A stretch of DNA of 64,000 nucleotides from Malus domestica (taxonomy: Eukaryota > Streptophyta > Magnoliopsida > Rosales > Rosaceae): positions 20,055,501 to 20,119,500 of the forward strand of contig NC_091665.1 of NCBI RefSeq assembly GCF_042453785.1, read 5' to 3'. The notes beneath the pieces are model-generated. The model saw nothing but the letters and a program-made list of their open reading frames with translations. It had not been told where the DNA came from and searched no databases. Below are positions 11,063 through 23,700 of this stretch, in pieces. A program made the position numbers and the translations under genes. The number at the start of each line of letters is the position of its first letter. Within the stretch, counting starts at the first letter, position 1.

Positions 11063-11473
11063 TGTTGAGATTTGAGTAATCTTTCATTGATGAACACTTG
11101 GATTTCGAAGAGCAAGAAGAATAGAAGGAAGCAGCTAGAGAGAGAGAGAGAGAGAGTGAGTGAGAGAGAGAGAGAGAGGAATATTCACAACTGCAACATT
11201 ATAACCGTTGCAAAATGATGCTCCACTTTCATATATTCATTCATTCCTTACATCAGTCATCATCACCATTCAAATACATAAACCATTGTGATTATGACAC
11301 ATGGCAGTTACAAGGCATGTGAGCCATTGAAAATGAAAATTGATCTAGGACCCTACACTTGGCATATGAGCTCAAGCTATCTCAACAGAAAACAGTTTCA
11401 CAAAAAACAAATAAGAATTTACTAAGTAAATCATTTACTAACAAGAAATTAGTAAGCAATTTATTTTTCAACA
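11063..11473 (-). repeat. 5' LTR of the copia element
   Basis: This LTR matches 1348-1726 but is 411 bp long, partly because a GA microsatellite at about 11140-11180 has expanded and partly because of a short insertion near 11390-11405. It ends TTTTCAACA, next to the duplication TGTTG. Confidence 0.93.
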
Positions 11474-11478
11474 TGTTG

Positions 11479-12640
11479 TTCGTCAAATCTGAGGTCAGAG
11501 CCACCATTTCGTTCCCCTTTCTGCCATCGAGGACCTTACATACATAAAGCACATGCATGAGACCAATTTCATCCATTTGTCGCTAACCTAATTGTTGAAG
11601 ACAACATCGATCGAAGAGAGAAGGGGATGACCGTACCTGTTACCTGTGAGTTTCTCGGCACCAAGATAAGGAACTCGATTTGTGAAATGTGATTTTAAGT
11701 TTGATTTACAAATCTGTTTGCTTACTTGCTGCCGATTTTTATTAGTGTTAATTTAATTATTTTTATTACATGTTTTTGTTATTTAAATTCATAATTCCAA
11801 ACTTTCTATATATAAACATAAATTATTTATATCAATTCTTGTGGATAACGAACTTGTTTGAGTTGTATATAGTACAATTACCTTGTTCGTTTACAAGTAT
11901 TTCAGGTGTTTTTTACAAGTATTTTAGGTATTTTTAATTCTATTTTCACAGGTGATAAAAATCTTATCACTTGTACTTATTTTTGCATTAAGTCAACGAA
12001 TGAAAACACACAGTTCTACAGTTGGCCAAAAACGAGGTGTGCAATGGTGTTGTGGGTTAATGAGTGTAAAAACACCAATCTTTATTTTTATCTTTTTATT
12101 TAATAAGGCAAAATTTTGAGAGTTTGGAGGAGAAAATTTTAAATTAAGTATAAAGAATCATAAAAAGATTGGGTTTAATAAAATTTCTCTTAAATATGTA
12201 TGAGTATTTGCAGAACAACACTACCTATCACACAAAATAAGCTTAAGCTACGCTACGAAGGTTGTATGCTCCATTTTTCGTAGCACGCATGTGAAAGAAA
12301 TTCTGTACGATGAGTCGATGACTTCATTTATAGAAATATCTATGGAACACTTATTGACCTAACACTTGACTTAAAAATCCATTGTGTATGTGTAAACATA
12401 ATTTTATATATAATGTATTATATATACCTTAATTACAAATGACTAACACCATGATGCAGCCAAATTACTAAGGGGCACAAGCTTAATAATTACACTGCTA
12501 TACAGCCTATACTACTGCTTCTATATATACATCTGGCCACAGCATATGTGGCCATATATTATTCAGAATAACCCTAATACTAATTTTTATTACCTTAACG
12601 ATGATCGCGATCACAATGAATTGATTCACGTTCCATTTGT
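11479..12640. other. Intergenic, no gene seen
   Basis: This is the original flank of the copia insertion. It continues from the left flank at 1342 when the element is removed. The sequence is AT-rich with no domain-bearing frame. The stretch immediately left of 12641 is the likely 3' untranslated region of the minus-strand LEA-like gene. Confidence 0.5.
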
Positions 12641-12644
12641 CACA

Positions 12645-13285
12645 TTACATATGCATGTAGTGATAGTAATGCTCAGGAGGAGTATCCGGGTCGGGTTTCT
12701 CAAGTACTCCGTCGACGTTCCTGAGCCAGAAGGTCTGGTTAAGAGAAGCAGCTCCCTTAGGCACATCATCCATGACCTTTTCATGCCCTTTCGGAACGTA
12801 TATTCCTGTTCTTGGATGTGGAACCCAGTTGCACCTCCATGAAGATGAACTATTACTGCCAGTCTCACTTTCCATCATGTCAGTATCCTCACTATCACTC
12901 TCAACCATTCTGCTTGATATGTTTTCTGGAGCTCCCCTCAGCTTGCTGCTGAAATGGCGTCGATGATCTCCTTGCGCATGCTTAGCTTCCCTGTAATATG
13001 AACTGCGGCATGCATGCATATATTAACCCTCTTAATAAAACTATTATTATATCATCTCAACTTACCATCTAGTATAGTCTTTCTAGTAGAGGTTATGGCG
13101 ATCTCACTTCCATTAGAAAAGATAGTAGACTTGATATCCCAGTTAAGATGTTTCAAATGAAACAACTTTTACTGTCGATAACTATGGACTGGAAGGATCA
13201 ATTTATCTAATTCATAATGGAAACATTACCTAAGCATAAACATCTTCGATTTTGCCACCCCGCCTCTCGTCATGGCCATCAGCAT
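12645..13285 (-). CDS. Small LEA-like (desiccation-related) protein, two exons
   Basis: Exon 1 runs from 13285 down to 13230 (donor gtaatg) and exon 2 from 13002 (acceptor gccgcag) to the TAA at 12645, giving about 137 residues. A TGA immediately precedes the first ATG at 13285. ATGs at 13279 and 13273 follow in frame, and the one at 13279 gives the more usual MA start. The C-terminal half holds NWVPHPRTGIYVPKGHEKV, then VPKGAASLNQTFWLRN and a charged tail. WVPxPxTGxYxP is a hallmark of small plant late-embryogenesis-abundant proteins, which accumulate under drying or in seeds and often enter organelles. The basic N-terminus (RGGVAKSKMFMLR) could be a targeting peptide. The middle part is acidic and serine-rich. 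The family is inferred from this motif only; the exact subgroup is uncertain. Confidence 0.65.
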
Positions 13286-14290
13286 TCACGTATAAGCAGA
13301 TCCACAAAAGTTAGATTTATATTTGCTAAACCCTAAACAACTTTCACACAAGTCAAGGCTAATGAAAGCAATATTGGGTTTTAGCTTTGAAAAATATGTA
13401 TGCATGCAGCCAATATATATAATAGACGGAAGAATTTGTTCTATTGAGCATTACCTTTGCGACCTAGTGAAGGTTTTTGTATAAGGAGGAGGGCACACAT
13501 GCAATATTTTCATTTTTCAGATAAAGCAAAAGTGGAACTCAAAGAATATCTTTATATTATTGAAAGAAAATCGGGTTCCAAACAACTGTGGGGCTCTAAT
13601 TCAATGCTAGACCATCACTGTGAGATACTCTCTAAGAATGGCTAAAGAAGTGCATATGTTAAATCTGCTTTCTATTGATGCGGCTCTTCGTTTAAGTAAT
13701 AAGAATATATTACATGTAATGTATTGTTCTTAAAGCACATGAGTCGTACAGATCTTTTTCTCCAGATATGACATCTCTGGTCCTTGCTCAAGTACTGTAC
13801 ATGGTAATCTGTCTTTGGTGAGTAACCTAGCTTTCTTCTAATGAGTTATGCTCCCTGTCGGTAGTTTAGCAAAGGTGTTGACTTAATCGTGCACGATCAG
13901 GGCCCCTAATAGTACTTAGAGGTACGTATACTATGCACGATTTAGCGATAAGGGTACTGTGTTGTAGCACGGTCTTGTGGTAATATACACAAGTTAAGGA
14001 TAGTAATTTTGAGTATATTGCGAATAAATATACAATGCGTTATACATGGACAGATCCACATAGAGACCTGGTGGTGTCTCGGACCCTCCAGAGGTTGGGG
14101 AAAAAAAGCTAATGAAGGTCCTTCAGGGATCCTTTGAATGTCTGGTTCGAGACCAATTTGTGCCCACTAAGTGTTTAATTCTCAGTAACACTTCGCAGGA
14201 CACGTTGATATCCCTCGACCAAACTTTGTCGAGTCATTTGACAAAACTCTACAAGATCTCTCGCAACACTCAACATCTGTCAACATGCGT
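13286..14290. other. Intergenic; upstream region of the LEA-like gene
   Basis: No coding frame with a recognisable domain is present on either strand. The first few hundred bases are the presumed promoter of the minus-strand gene. Short frames such as 13457-13645 have no support. Confidence 0.45.
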
Positions 14291-15360
14291 GCAACATGGC
14301 TTGTGGTAGGATTTTTACCATCTGCAATAAAAACATTTAAAAATACTTGCAAGAGAACAAAGTAATTGTAGTATAAACGATTCAAGTAAGGTCGTTCTCC
14401 ACAAGAATTGATATAAATAATTTGTATTTAAACTAATACTGAATTAATTATTTGAAATAGATTTTTGTAGAAAAAACTTGAGATTGTGAAGATGAAAACC
14501 AAAACAAAACAATTTAAATTTAAGAAAACAATAATTCGGCAACAAGGAAATTAAAATAGTTTTTAAGAAAATCATGGAAAAGACTAGGGTATAGCCATCA
14601 CCATTAACAATCTTATGCAATTCTACCAATTACTTATGAAAGTATCAGATGTATGTTTTGAAGGTCAGGTTTTCAATGCATATTCTCCTTGAGATATTCA
14701 AGCAAGAACATATATTTAACATGTAATCATTCTATGATATTCAAATCAAACATGAACATGCAAGACTCATTAAGCTGTTGTGAAAACCTTTTGAAAAACT
14801 CTGCAACCCTTAAAATTCTTTAGTGAAATTACAATTATCAATCAATAGAAGTCCTAATCAACTCTAAGGTGACATTCCAACAGAATTGCATCCAATTACT
14901 TGTCTAGACATTTTAATGGTAGCCACTCATCAGAACATATAGATAGTTTAAATACAATGATTAATAATTCAAAGCATGCATGCATAATCATAAGCAATTC
15001 CATAAAGATTACATATTCATGCCAAGGCTCGTGGCCTTCACCTAGCAAAAGGAATTAATTACGCATATTTATAATTAAAAAGCAAAATGTTATTAGAAAC
15101 ATGGATAGAAAATACCTTTTAAAATAAGGTTGAATCATAAAAGCTTTCTAGGCCGAGTTCTCCAAAGTAGTACGTCAAGAACACTAATACACGACTACAG
15201 TATTTATATAGTGCTTTATTTCTTATCCTACTTAAAGAAGGTCTTCTAATAAATTGGAAAGGAGAAATTAGGTTCTCATCCTTCATTTTACTACTCCATC
15301 GATTAAAATCTTATTCCTTCTCAATTTTTTATCAAGGTCCTTGGGTATTTATAACATTAA
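14290..15360. repeat. Possible degenerate LTR-like repeat
   Basis: The block resembles the layout of the solo LTR at 7243-9407. Both have, shortly after one end, a stretch of the form attgtag...a(a)gta(g)gg.tc.ttct, then a long A-rich region with many caa and aca runs. The sequences are too diverged to align well by eye, and no target duplication was found, so the call is tentative. No gene is visible. Confidence 0.25.
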
Positions 15361-15469
15361 TTATTTCAATAATAAAATATTTTTTTTGTTTCTAAATATA
15401 TTCATTTAATGTTAAAAATGTTACAATTAGTATATTTATATTTATGACTAAATTTTTATCATATATTTT

Positions 15470-15975
15470 TAGTTTTAGTTTGTACCCTTTTTAATTTGTA
15501 ATTCTTTTTTAACTTGTACCAATTTTCTTTTCAGTTTTAATTTATACCCATATATTAATTTCTTTTTGTGCCCATATTTTTTAAAGTTTATTTGTATTTG
15601 TACCCATATTTTTTTTTCATTTGTACTTTTTATTTTGCTAAATGTACCCATGCTAATTATATGTACCCATTCATGTAAAATTTTTTAATCTTAAAATGTA
15701 CTCATTCTTAAATATACCAATTTGTTATATGTAAAATGCACCATCTTTTTTTTATATATAAAATCTATTCAATTTTTTTCTAATCCATTTTTAAACTTAT
15801 ATGGGTACATTCTTTTTTCTTTGATTTTAAAATGTATCCATGTCAAGTTTAATCGAAGAAATTTACTAATGTTATTAAACCTAATATCTTCTTTTTTTTT
15901 GTGATTTTGAAAAATGTGCCCATGTTTTGATACAATAAATTTTTTGGTTAATTTTGATGAATGTACCCATGTTTA
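15470..15975. repeat. Cluster of (t)gtacccat motifs in AT-rich DNA
   Basis: The string gtaccca(t), or close forms gtgcccat and gtaccaat, occurs more than ten times between about 15480 and 15970, at irregular spacing of roughly 20-70 bases, on a background of T and A runs. A short (CA)n run sits at about 15983-15998. The pattern looks like the decayed interior of a repetitive element. No ends were found. Confidence 0.5.
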
Positions 15976-16645
15976 TATATATACACACACACACACAATA
16001 GTATATTTATATTTTAATATTTTTAATCCCACAAATTATGGTTTTTTTATTTAAAATCTCATTTATATAAACAACTAAAATTTCTAATTTTAAATTTAAA
16101 AAATATAGTAACGTACATAGAAATAAATTATCACATTAATTTTAGGGACCTCAATCAAAAATTAAAAACCAACAAGGTTTCAATCAAAGAATATTCATAA
16201 CTAAGGACCATATCCAAAGTCTTCCAATTGGAAATCTAATTAAAATAATAAAATAATAAATAAAGGTTCCCTGTTCAAACTAAAATTCAGACTACAAAGA
16301 AAATCCCTTTTTTGATTGACCAAATCAGCTCTGATTTGGTCCTAAAATGTCTATTTTTAAAGCTTAACACGTCATCTTCAAACCCTCCGAAAGAACCTTC
16401 CTCTAAAAATGACATCTTGACCATCAAAATATCCAAAACGTCCAAAAACATCAATCTGGGAAAGTTGTGTAATGAGTACTTATTTCTTCACCACAGTTAA
16501 ACAGCATGGACCTGCTCTAATTGAAATTACTCAAAACTTCATATGTTTGATTACTCTTTCCTTAGATTAGATTCGCATGTCCTACAATAGAAATATAATC
16601 CAAAGTATAGTTCTCACAAAATAAACAATAAATTAATACCAATAC

Positions 16646-17387
16646 CATCTCCAACCCTTGGGTTAAAACCTAAATTTAAGGTTTGAGTTAAAATTTTAGA
16701 ATTAAATTTATAATAAATCGATTATGGTAACACTTTTTAAAAAATAAAATTTATGTAGATTATCATGATTTATTTTTATGAACATTTTAACCTAAAAAAA
16801 TATTTAAATTTCAATCAAAGTTGTAAATTTACTAAACTGACCCCTTGAAAATAATTTTTTGGGTGAATTTTTAGGTTTAATTTTGAATTAAATAAATTTA
16901 TTAAATTGTTTTAGCCCTTTAATTTAATTTTGGGCCGTTAGATTTTTTTTGAATTGTTAGATTTGATCATATTCGACTTCAGCCATTGGATTTAATGTAT
17001 TTAAAAATTTAAAATTTAAAAGTAAATATGTTTGCATCTAGACCATTAGATCAACCAATGGTCCAATAATTACAACCGTCAGATCAAAAAAGAGTCGTTG
17101 GGCTCATTTTGAGTGGCTAACATACTCGTTAGGGGCATGCCCCATTTCCTGTCAGCCCTGTCGCGTCTCGCACATTGGGTGCATCTCCTTGCTGCGGTCT
17201 TCACTTTTCTAGGCGCATCCACGCACATAAGGTGGGTCAGCATTTTAACCCTGGCTGGAATTCTGCATTAAATTTGTCCAAATTTTAGATTTTAACTCAA
17301 AACTTATTTTAGGCCCAACCATTGGAGAATGATTGAGTTAGTTTAAAACCTAAATTTTAGGTTTTAACCAATTCTTGGAGATGAGCC
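16646..17387. mobile_element. Non-autonomous TIR element, about 740 bp
   Basis: The left end reads CATCTCCAACCCTTGGGTTA followed by AAACCTAAATTTAAGG. The right end, read in reverse, gives CATCTCCAAGAATTGGTTAA followed by AACCTAAAATTTAGG, an imperfect inverted repeat of about 38 bp. A second related copy of the right end begins about 50 bp further in (around 17280-17335: CATTCTCCAATGG in reverse, then a stretch matching the left arm to GAGTTAAAAT), suggesting a duplicated or nested terminus. No clear target duplication could be picked out and no ORF is present, so the superfamily is left open. Confidence 0.65.
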
Positions 17388-17993
17388 AAAAATAGGATAA
17401 AAATATAGACTAATATCGACTCATCAGCTTGACAAAGAATGATAGGGAGACCAAACCGTCGATGAAATGGCGACTAAAATTAATAAAAGAAGCTAGAATG
17501 TACAGAGCTAGAAATTTCTTTTACTGGGGGGCCCCCAGTAAGCCTTCATTGGCTCCATCCTTGTGTACTTACGTCATACATGTATAAATGTATAAACCAC
17601 CAAATTGTGACTATTTTATGCTTAAAGAGATTCATACTTGAAGCAAATTAACCCAAAAGTCAATTTTAACCACCAAATGCATGTGTCTTATCTTGCTAGG
17701 GTATATATTTATCTCCACTTTCCATCTTAGTAAGAACTCGAATAAAGTGAACTCATATTGCAACGAAACTATCTTTTGGGTGAAGGAACCTGATACAGAA
17801 TTAACGTTGATTTTGCTTGCGCACATGGTACACATGGTACATGCACATCAATAAATGTAAACGCAAATAGTGAACTGAGTCTCTAGCATCTTCCTTTACC
17901 TTACAGTTTCAGTTTGTACTTTTATTTTGGCTAGAAAATCAATAAAATAATAAAATGTCATATTCTAAGTGGTTTAACTCACTTAGAAAATTT
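17388..17993. other. Intergenic, no gene seen
   Basis: This is the left flank of the gypsy insertion. The 67-residue minus frame at 17632-17835 has no domain. Nothing else is recognised. Confidence 0.45.
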
Positions 17994-17998
17994 AATAC

Positions 17999-18512
17999 TG
18001 TTTGTACCATACTTGACCAATCCCGAAACTACTGAGCACCAATCAACGTTATACCGTCAAGGACCCAGAAGAGTTTCCCTCCAACCAGGAGGCCAATCAC
18101 AGCGCCACAGTGTTGACATCAGAAGTCAACCATAGCGCGACACGTGTCAACATCAGAAGTCAATCACAACACGACACGTGTCAATGTCAGAATGAAACTA
18201 GAAACTCTCTTCTATAAATAGAGATCATTCTCTCACAATATTTCCTAATGTCATTTGTACTAAATCATTCACTAGTACACACTAAAGGAGAGCTTGAACC
18301 TATGTACTTGTGTAAACCCTTCACAATTAATGAGAACTCCTCTACTCCGTGGACGTAGCCAATCTGGGTGAACCACATACATCTTGTGTTTGCTTCCCTG
18401 TCTCTATCCATTTACATACTTATCCATACTAGTGACCGGAGCAATCTAGCGAAGGTCACAAACTTAACACTTTCTGTTGTACCAAAGTCCTCGCTGATTT
18501 TGTGCATCAACA
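17999..18512 (+). repeat. 5' LTR of the gypsy element
   Basis: The 514-bp LTR contains a TATA box TATAAATA at 18213-18220 and, 30-110 bases upstream of it, two copies of gcgacacgtgtca or cacgacacgtgtca carrying CACGTG G-boxes. A third, mutated copy lies further upstream. This is the expected promoter of the element. Compared with the 3' LTR it has 12 extra bases near 18275. Confidence 0.93.
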
Positions 18513-18532
18513 TTTGGCGCCGTCTGTGGGAA
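18513..18532 (+). other. Primer binding site of the gypsy element
   Basis: TTTGGCGCCGTCTGTGGGAA follows the 5' LTR directly. The GGCGCCGTCTGTGGG stretch is the usual primer site region of Tat-type plant gypsy elements. Which tRNA pairs with it was not determined here. Confidence 0.75.
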
Positions 18533-18618
18533 CGACACTTATTCCCACTCTCTTCAACTTTGTCAAGCTGGTTTCCACCATTAGTACACTCTCTTTTGAC
18601 CAAGCATCCCTCTCCAAC

Positions 18619-20714
18619 ATGGGGAGCGAAGGAAGCCACAGCAGACAGAATGACACCCCTCTTACACCTAGTGCGAAGCAACGAAAGAAGGAAGGAAAGA
18701 GGGTTGCTCTTCAAGATAAAGTCGATGAGCTAGAAGCTCAAAACAACAAGATAGCAATGAAGAATGAGGTCCTCCAGGAGCAGTATGAGAAGCTCTTTGA
18801 GACGCTCCATGAAACTATGTGTACTCAAACACGCGATCTTGTTGCCCCTGTGGACATTAACCATCATCTGGGTGCCCCTCAACACGGAGGGTCACCTTCC
18901 TTCGACATGGGTATCCCTGATGAGGAGCGAGTTAATCATCAAAACATTGATCAACATAAGACTTCTCTCAACCCAGGTGCTTCGACCCGAAGCAGGAGAA
19001 GTGGAGGAAGACACTTCCTTGCAGAAGGGTTGGAAGGATCAAAAGCCATTTATCATGATTGCCGAGACTTCCTAAAGCAACGTCAAGAGAATCCCCTCCA
19101 CATATGCTCGAAGATCAATAACCCAAGGGTTTCTGAAAGACTTGATCCCCTCCCACGACCCAGGCCAACTGCCAATCTAGGGAAGGAACGACATGTCCTA
19201 AAGGAACATGAAAATACAGGGGACTCTGAGGTATTCCAACAGACTCGCCCTAAAAGTCAGTACGGCGAGTCTAAGGAAAAATCACAAGCCCTTGCTCAAA
19301 CTTTCCCACTTCCAAAAGGCGATAGAGACTTACGAAAGAAAATCCCAGTGGTACATGACTCCACTCAAGACCCCATTGTCCTACAACTCCTTGAGGAAGT
19401 AAACAAATTGAAGGCCGAACGTCAGGCCGAGATACCTGACTGGAACCAACCCAAGCATGGCCCTCTCACAAGGAGGATCCTTGACCCCCCCTTCAAGCGA
19501 AGACAAAACAAAAGCTTGGTTTACAACTTTATACTGGAATGGAGGACCCAATTGAACACCTTAACCTCTTTGAGTCCACCATGGCATATCGGATGCACAC
19601 CGACGAAGAGCGATGTCTTCTCTTCCCCTCCATCCTCTCTGGTGGAGCTCTAAACTGGTTTTGTCGTCTTCCACCTGAGACAGTAGACTTATTTGAGGAA
19701 CTGAGGAAACTGTTTGTCTCTTAACACATCTTCCAGACCGATCGCTTGCATTTTGCAGATGACTTGTACACTATGCGCCAGAAGCCAGACGAGTCACTAC
19801 GAGAGTATGCCGATCGTTTTAGCCATGAGTATTCTCACTGCGCTGAGGCATATTACAAGACCACCCTCAAGGCCTTCACGACAGGTCTACGTGATTGTTT
19901 CTTCAAGTACATGATCAATGCTAACACTTGGAAGACTTACTCTGAGGTGATGGCACAGGCTTACAACCATGCCTCCGCTGAGGCAAAGACATATCAAGGG
20001 AAACCCCCCATAGCCACCCCTTATCAGCAAGTAAAGAGTGGAAGCCAGATCCAACCAAATGAGAAGACATCGACCTTCCAAACGGCAGCGGGGCTTCCCC
20101 CTGCCTTACTTAATACTTTGCCAAGTCAACAAACATATAAATCTCAGGGCAAAATGAAAGATTTTCATCTTCACCAGTCTCATTTTAGTAAAATGAGTAA
20201 GGGACACTACCGCGATAACCAAGGGTATCGCTATGATAATCCTCGACCTTAGGCAGTCAACACAGTAGGTCAAGCACGTGTCAGGACAGCCCCTACCCCA
20301 AGGTATGAAGCATACACACCTTTGAACACCACATGCGTGGCCATTTACCCCAGCATAGCACCCTTGATATCGAAGCCAAAGCCAAGGCACCCGGATTACA
20401 AGCCCATAAAGAACACGGGCACGTTTTGCTGCTACCACGAGCATAACGGCCATGACGGCGAGAAGTGTATCACCCTTCGTGATCATATTGAAGATTTGGC
20501 ACGTGAAGGAAAAATTGATCAACTCCTCCTTCACCGTCCAAAGGGTAACCGTAACCAACGCCAGGTGAATGTGATATATTCCATAAGTGGTGGCACACCC
20601 ATATCTAAATCTTCCAACAGGACCATGAAAAATAGCGAACGAGCTTTAAGGTCTGGCCACCAAGTGTTTCACGTGGAAGATATCAGGGGAGGTAAGCATC
20701 AAAAGCCTAACTGA
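18619..20714 (+). pseudogene. Gypsy gag, broken
   Basis: The frame opens with MGSEGSHSRQNDTPLTPSAK, followed by a coiled-coil segment around 18700-18820. A frameshift near 19530 moves the reading to another frame. There the retrotransposon Gag core appears (LNLFESTMAYRMHTDEERC, SGGALNWFCRLPP, then LREYADRFSHEY). An in-frame TAA at about 19722 replaces a probable CAA, and a TAG at about 20250 replaces a probable CAG. The nucleocapsid-like segment near 20420-20520 has CCYHEHNGHDGEKCITLRD, the CxxH..GH...C pattern of Tat Gags. The copy cannot make full-length Gag. Confidence 0.88.
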
Positions 20715-23700
20715 GATCCAATATGTTTCTACCTTGAGGAAGAAAGAGGTACCATCTCCCTTCACAATGACCCACTGATCGTGGAAGCTCACATAGCCAA
20801 CTTTGAAATACGACGAATCCTGGTAGACACGAGGGCATCGGTCAATATCATGTTTGTTGAAGCTTTTCGGGCACTTAATGTAGATGAACACTTGCTCGAC
20901 CGCTCGATCTCCCTTCTGTTAAGCTTCTCCGGTGATATCATGCAACCTTTGAGGAGCATACACTTACCTTTCACCATTGGTACAGGCCCTTACACAGCTA
21001 CCATTACCATTAACTTCCTGGTGGTTGATTGCCCAACGACATACAATGTCATCTTCGGACGCACAGGCATCAATGATCTCAAGGCCATGGTATCCACACA
21101 TATGTTGTTGATAAAATTTCCAACCCCCTATGGCAATGGTTACATCAGAGGAGATCAACTTAGTGCACGATCATGTTACAACACTTCGGTCAAGCAACAG
21201 CACCTGCCTATGCCCAAGAAAACCTTTTCTGTACATGACCAAGTCATAAAGACCATCCCAGACGAAGCCAACTTGGATCTTCACAGTGGCAACAATCAAC
21301 CCGACGATCCTCGAGATGACTCTTTCACCCAGCAAGCACAACCCGCTGAAGAGTTGGAGAAGGTCTCATTCTCAAAAGATTATCCGGATCGTATGGTGAA
21401 GATTGGTACCACCTTGTCACCACCCATTTGGTTAGCATTGATCTCTTTTTTGCAAGAGAACACTGAGGTATTCGCCTGGTCATACGAGGACATGCCAGGC
21501 ATCTCTCCCGATATAATTTGTCATCGCTTAAGTATTGACCCCAAGACCAAGCCAATAAGACAAAAGTGAAGATCTTATGACGCTGAACAGTACGAGGCAA
21601 TGAAGGCAGAAGTTAAAAAACTAAAAGGCATAGGCTTTGTCCGCGAAGCAATTATCCAACGTGGGTAGCAAATGTTGTCCTTGTTAAGAAGAATCCGACC
21701 AAGGAAAGTCTCCTGCTCCAAAAGGACTTATGAAGAATGTGTGTCGATTACACCGACCTAAATAAAGGATGCTCGAAGGATAGCTTTCCTCTTCCTCTCA
21801 TAGACAGACTTATAGACTCTACGGCAGGGTGTGAACTCCTAAGCTTCATGGATGCTTACTTAGGATACAACCAAATCCTCATGAACCCTCCGGACAAAGA
21901 ACACACAGCCTTCACTACTGATAAGGGACTATATTGCTATAAAGTCATGCCCTTCGACCTAAAGAATGCATGAGTGACTTATCAGAGACTGGTCAATTCA
22001 ATGTTCGCCGAACAGATTGGGAAGAGCATGGAAGTTTACGTTGATGATATACTAGTCAAGAGCAAACATGTTGACCAACACATCACCAACCTATCTGAAA
22101 CTTTCACCATTCTGAAGAGGTACCGAATGAGGTTGAACCCCAACAAATGTGCCTTTGGCGTAAGCTCTGGCAAATTCTTAGGCTTCATGATAAGCCAACG
22201 AGGCATTGAGGCTAATCCCGAGAAGATCAAAGCAATCCTCGACATGAAGGAACCGGTAACTTCAAAAGACATCTAAAGCCTTACTGGCAAGGTGGCAGCC
22301 TTAACTAGGTTCATCTCTAAGGCCACAAACAGATGTGCTCCTTTCTTCAAAGCACTTAAGGGAAGTAAGAAGTACATTACATAGACTGATGAATGTGCTG
22401 AGGCATTCAAGAACCTCAAAGACTACATGAGTAAAGCCCTTTTGCTCTCCAAACCTGAGGTTGGTGATACTCTTATTATCTATCTGTCGGTATCGGCTTC
22501 AGCAGTAAGTTCCATTCTCATTCGAAAGGATGGTAATGTCGAACGGCCTGTCTACTACGCTAGCAAGGCCTTACAAGATGCGGAGACACGATACTCCAAC
22601 ATTGAGAAATTGGCTCTAGCATCGGTCATAACTGCTCGAAAACTTTGCACTTACTTCCAAGCACACTCCATCACCGTGCTTACCAATCATCATTTTCGAC
22701 AAATACTCCAAAGTCCTGACACTTCCGGGCGAATGATCAAATGGGCGATAGCATTGGGTGAGTTTGACATCTCATACCAACCAAAGCCAGCTAAGAAGGG
22801 CCAAGCAGTGGCAGACTTCATCACCAACTTCACATATCCTGTTGACAATGTTTCTACGCCTAAAGAAGTGGTTTCATTACCCTCGGAAACCCAGAAAATA
22901 GAACCAACAGCCCCAGCATGGAGTTTATATGTTGATGGCTCGTCCAACCAACAGGATTGTGGAGCAGGACTAGTCCTTACAACCGCTGACAAAATGGCGA
23001 TGGAGTATGCTCTTTGTTTCAAATTTAAGGCGTCGAACAATGAGGCCGAATATGAAGCCCTCTTAGCAGGCTTACGTTTGGCCAAACACCTTGGGGTTAA
23101 ACGAATTGATATCTTCAGTGACTCCCAATTAGTGGTTAACCAGGTCACCAACAACTTTGACGCTAAGGATAACTCCATGGCAGCATATCTAGCACAAACA
23201 CAATTGTTGCTTAAGCACTTCCACTACCAGATCACCCAAATTCCTCGAGCGGCAAACAGTCATGCAGATGCTTTGGCTCGCCTCGCCTCAGCGGTGGAAG
23301 ACAAGATTGGGAGAAAAATTCAGGTTAAATTGTTGGCAACGCCAAGCACCATGGCTGCGGAAGTGTGCAACTTACAACAAGGAGATAGTTGGATTACCCC
23401 GATTTATAGATTCCTTGCTCATGGCACCCTTCCAAATGACAAAGTCCAAGCTAAGCAAATTCAATACAAGGCTACCCGTTACTTGATCATTAATGACTAA
23501 CTCTACAAGCGGGGTTTTAACCTACCATACCTAAGATGCCTTACGCCCGCAGAGGCGAAAACTGTCATTCGGGAAATACATGAAGGAGTCTGCGGAGATC
23601 ATGCTGGATTTCGATCCCTAGCACACAAGGCTTTTCGCCAAGGATATTACTGGCCAACACTCCACTAAGATGCCATCAGAATATCCCGCTCATGTAATAA

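Larger units (their letters stand above)
1348..11473 (-). mobile_element. Ty1/copia LTR retrotransposon with nested insertions
   Basis: This is a complete but decayed copia element on the minus strand. Its two LTRs (1348-1726 and 11063-11473) both begin TGTTGAGATT on the plus strand and end TTTTCAACA. A perfect 5-bp target duplication TGTTG lies at 1343-1347 and 11474-11478. The domain order on the minus strand is Gag with zinc knuckles, protease, integrase, reverse transcriptase, RNase H, which is the copia order. Removing the 5071-bp insert and its 3-bp duplication leaves about 5.05 kb, a normal copia length. By eye the LTRs differ by roughly 5 percent plus a GA-repeat expansion, so the insertion is not recent. 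Many stop codons and frame breaks make it non-autonomous. Confidence 0.95.
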
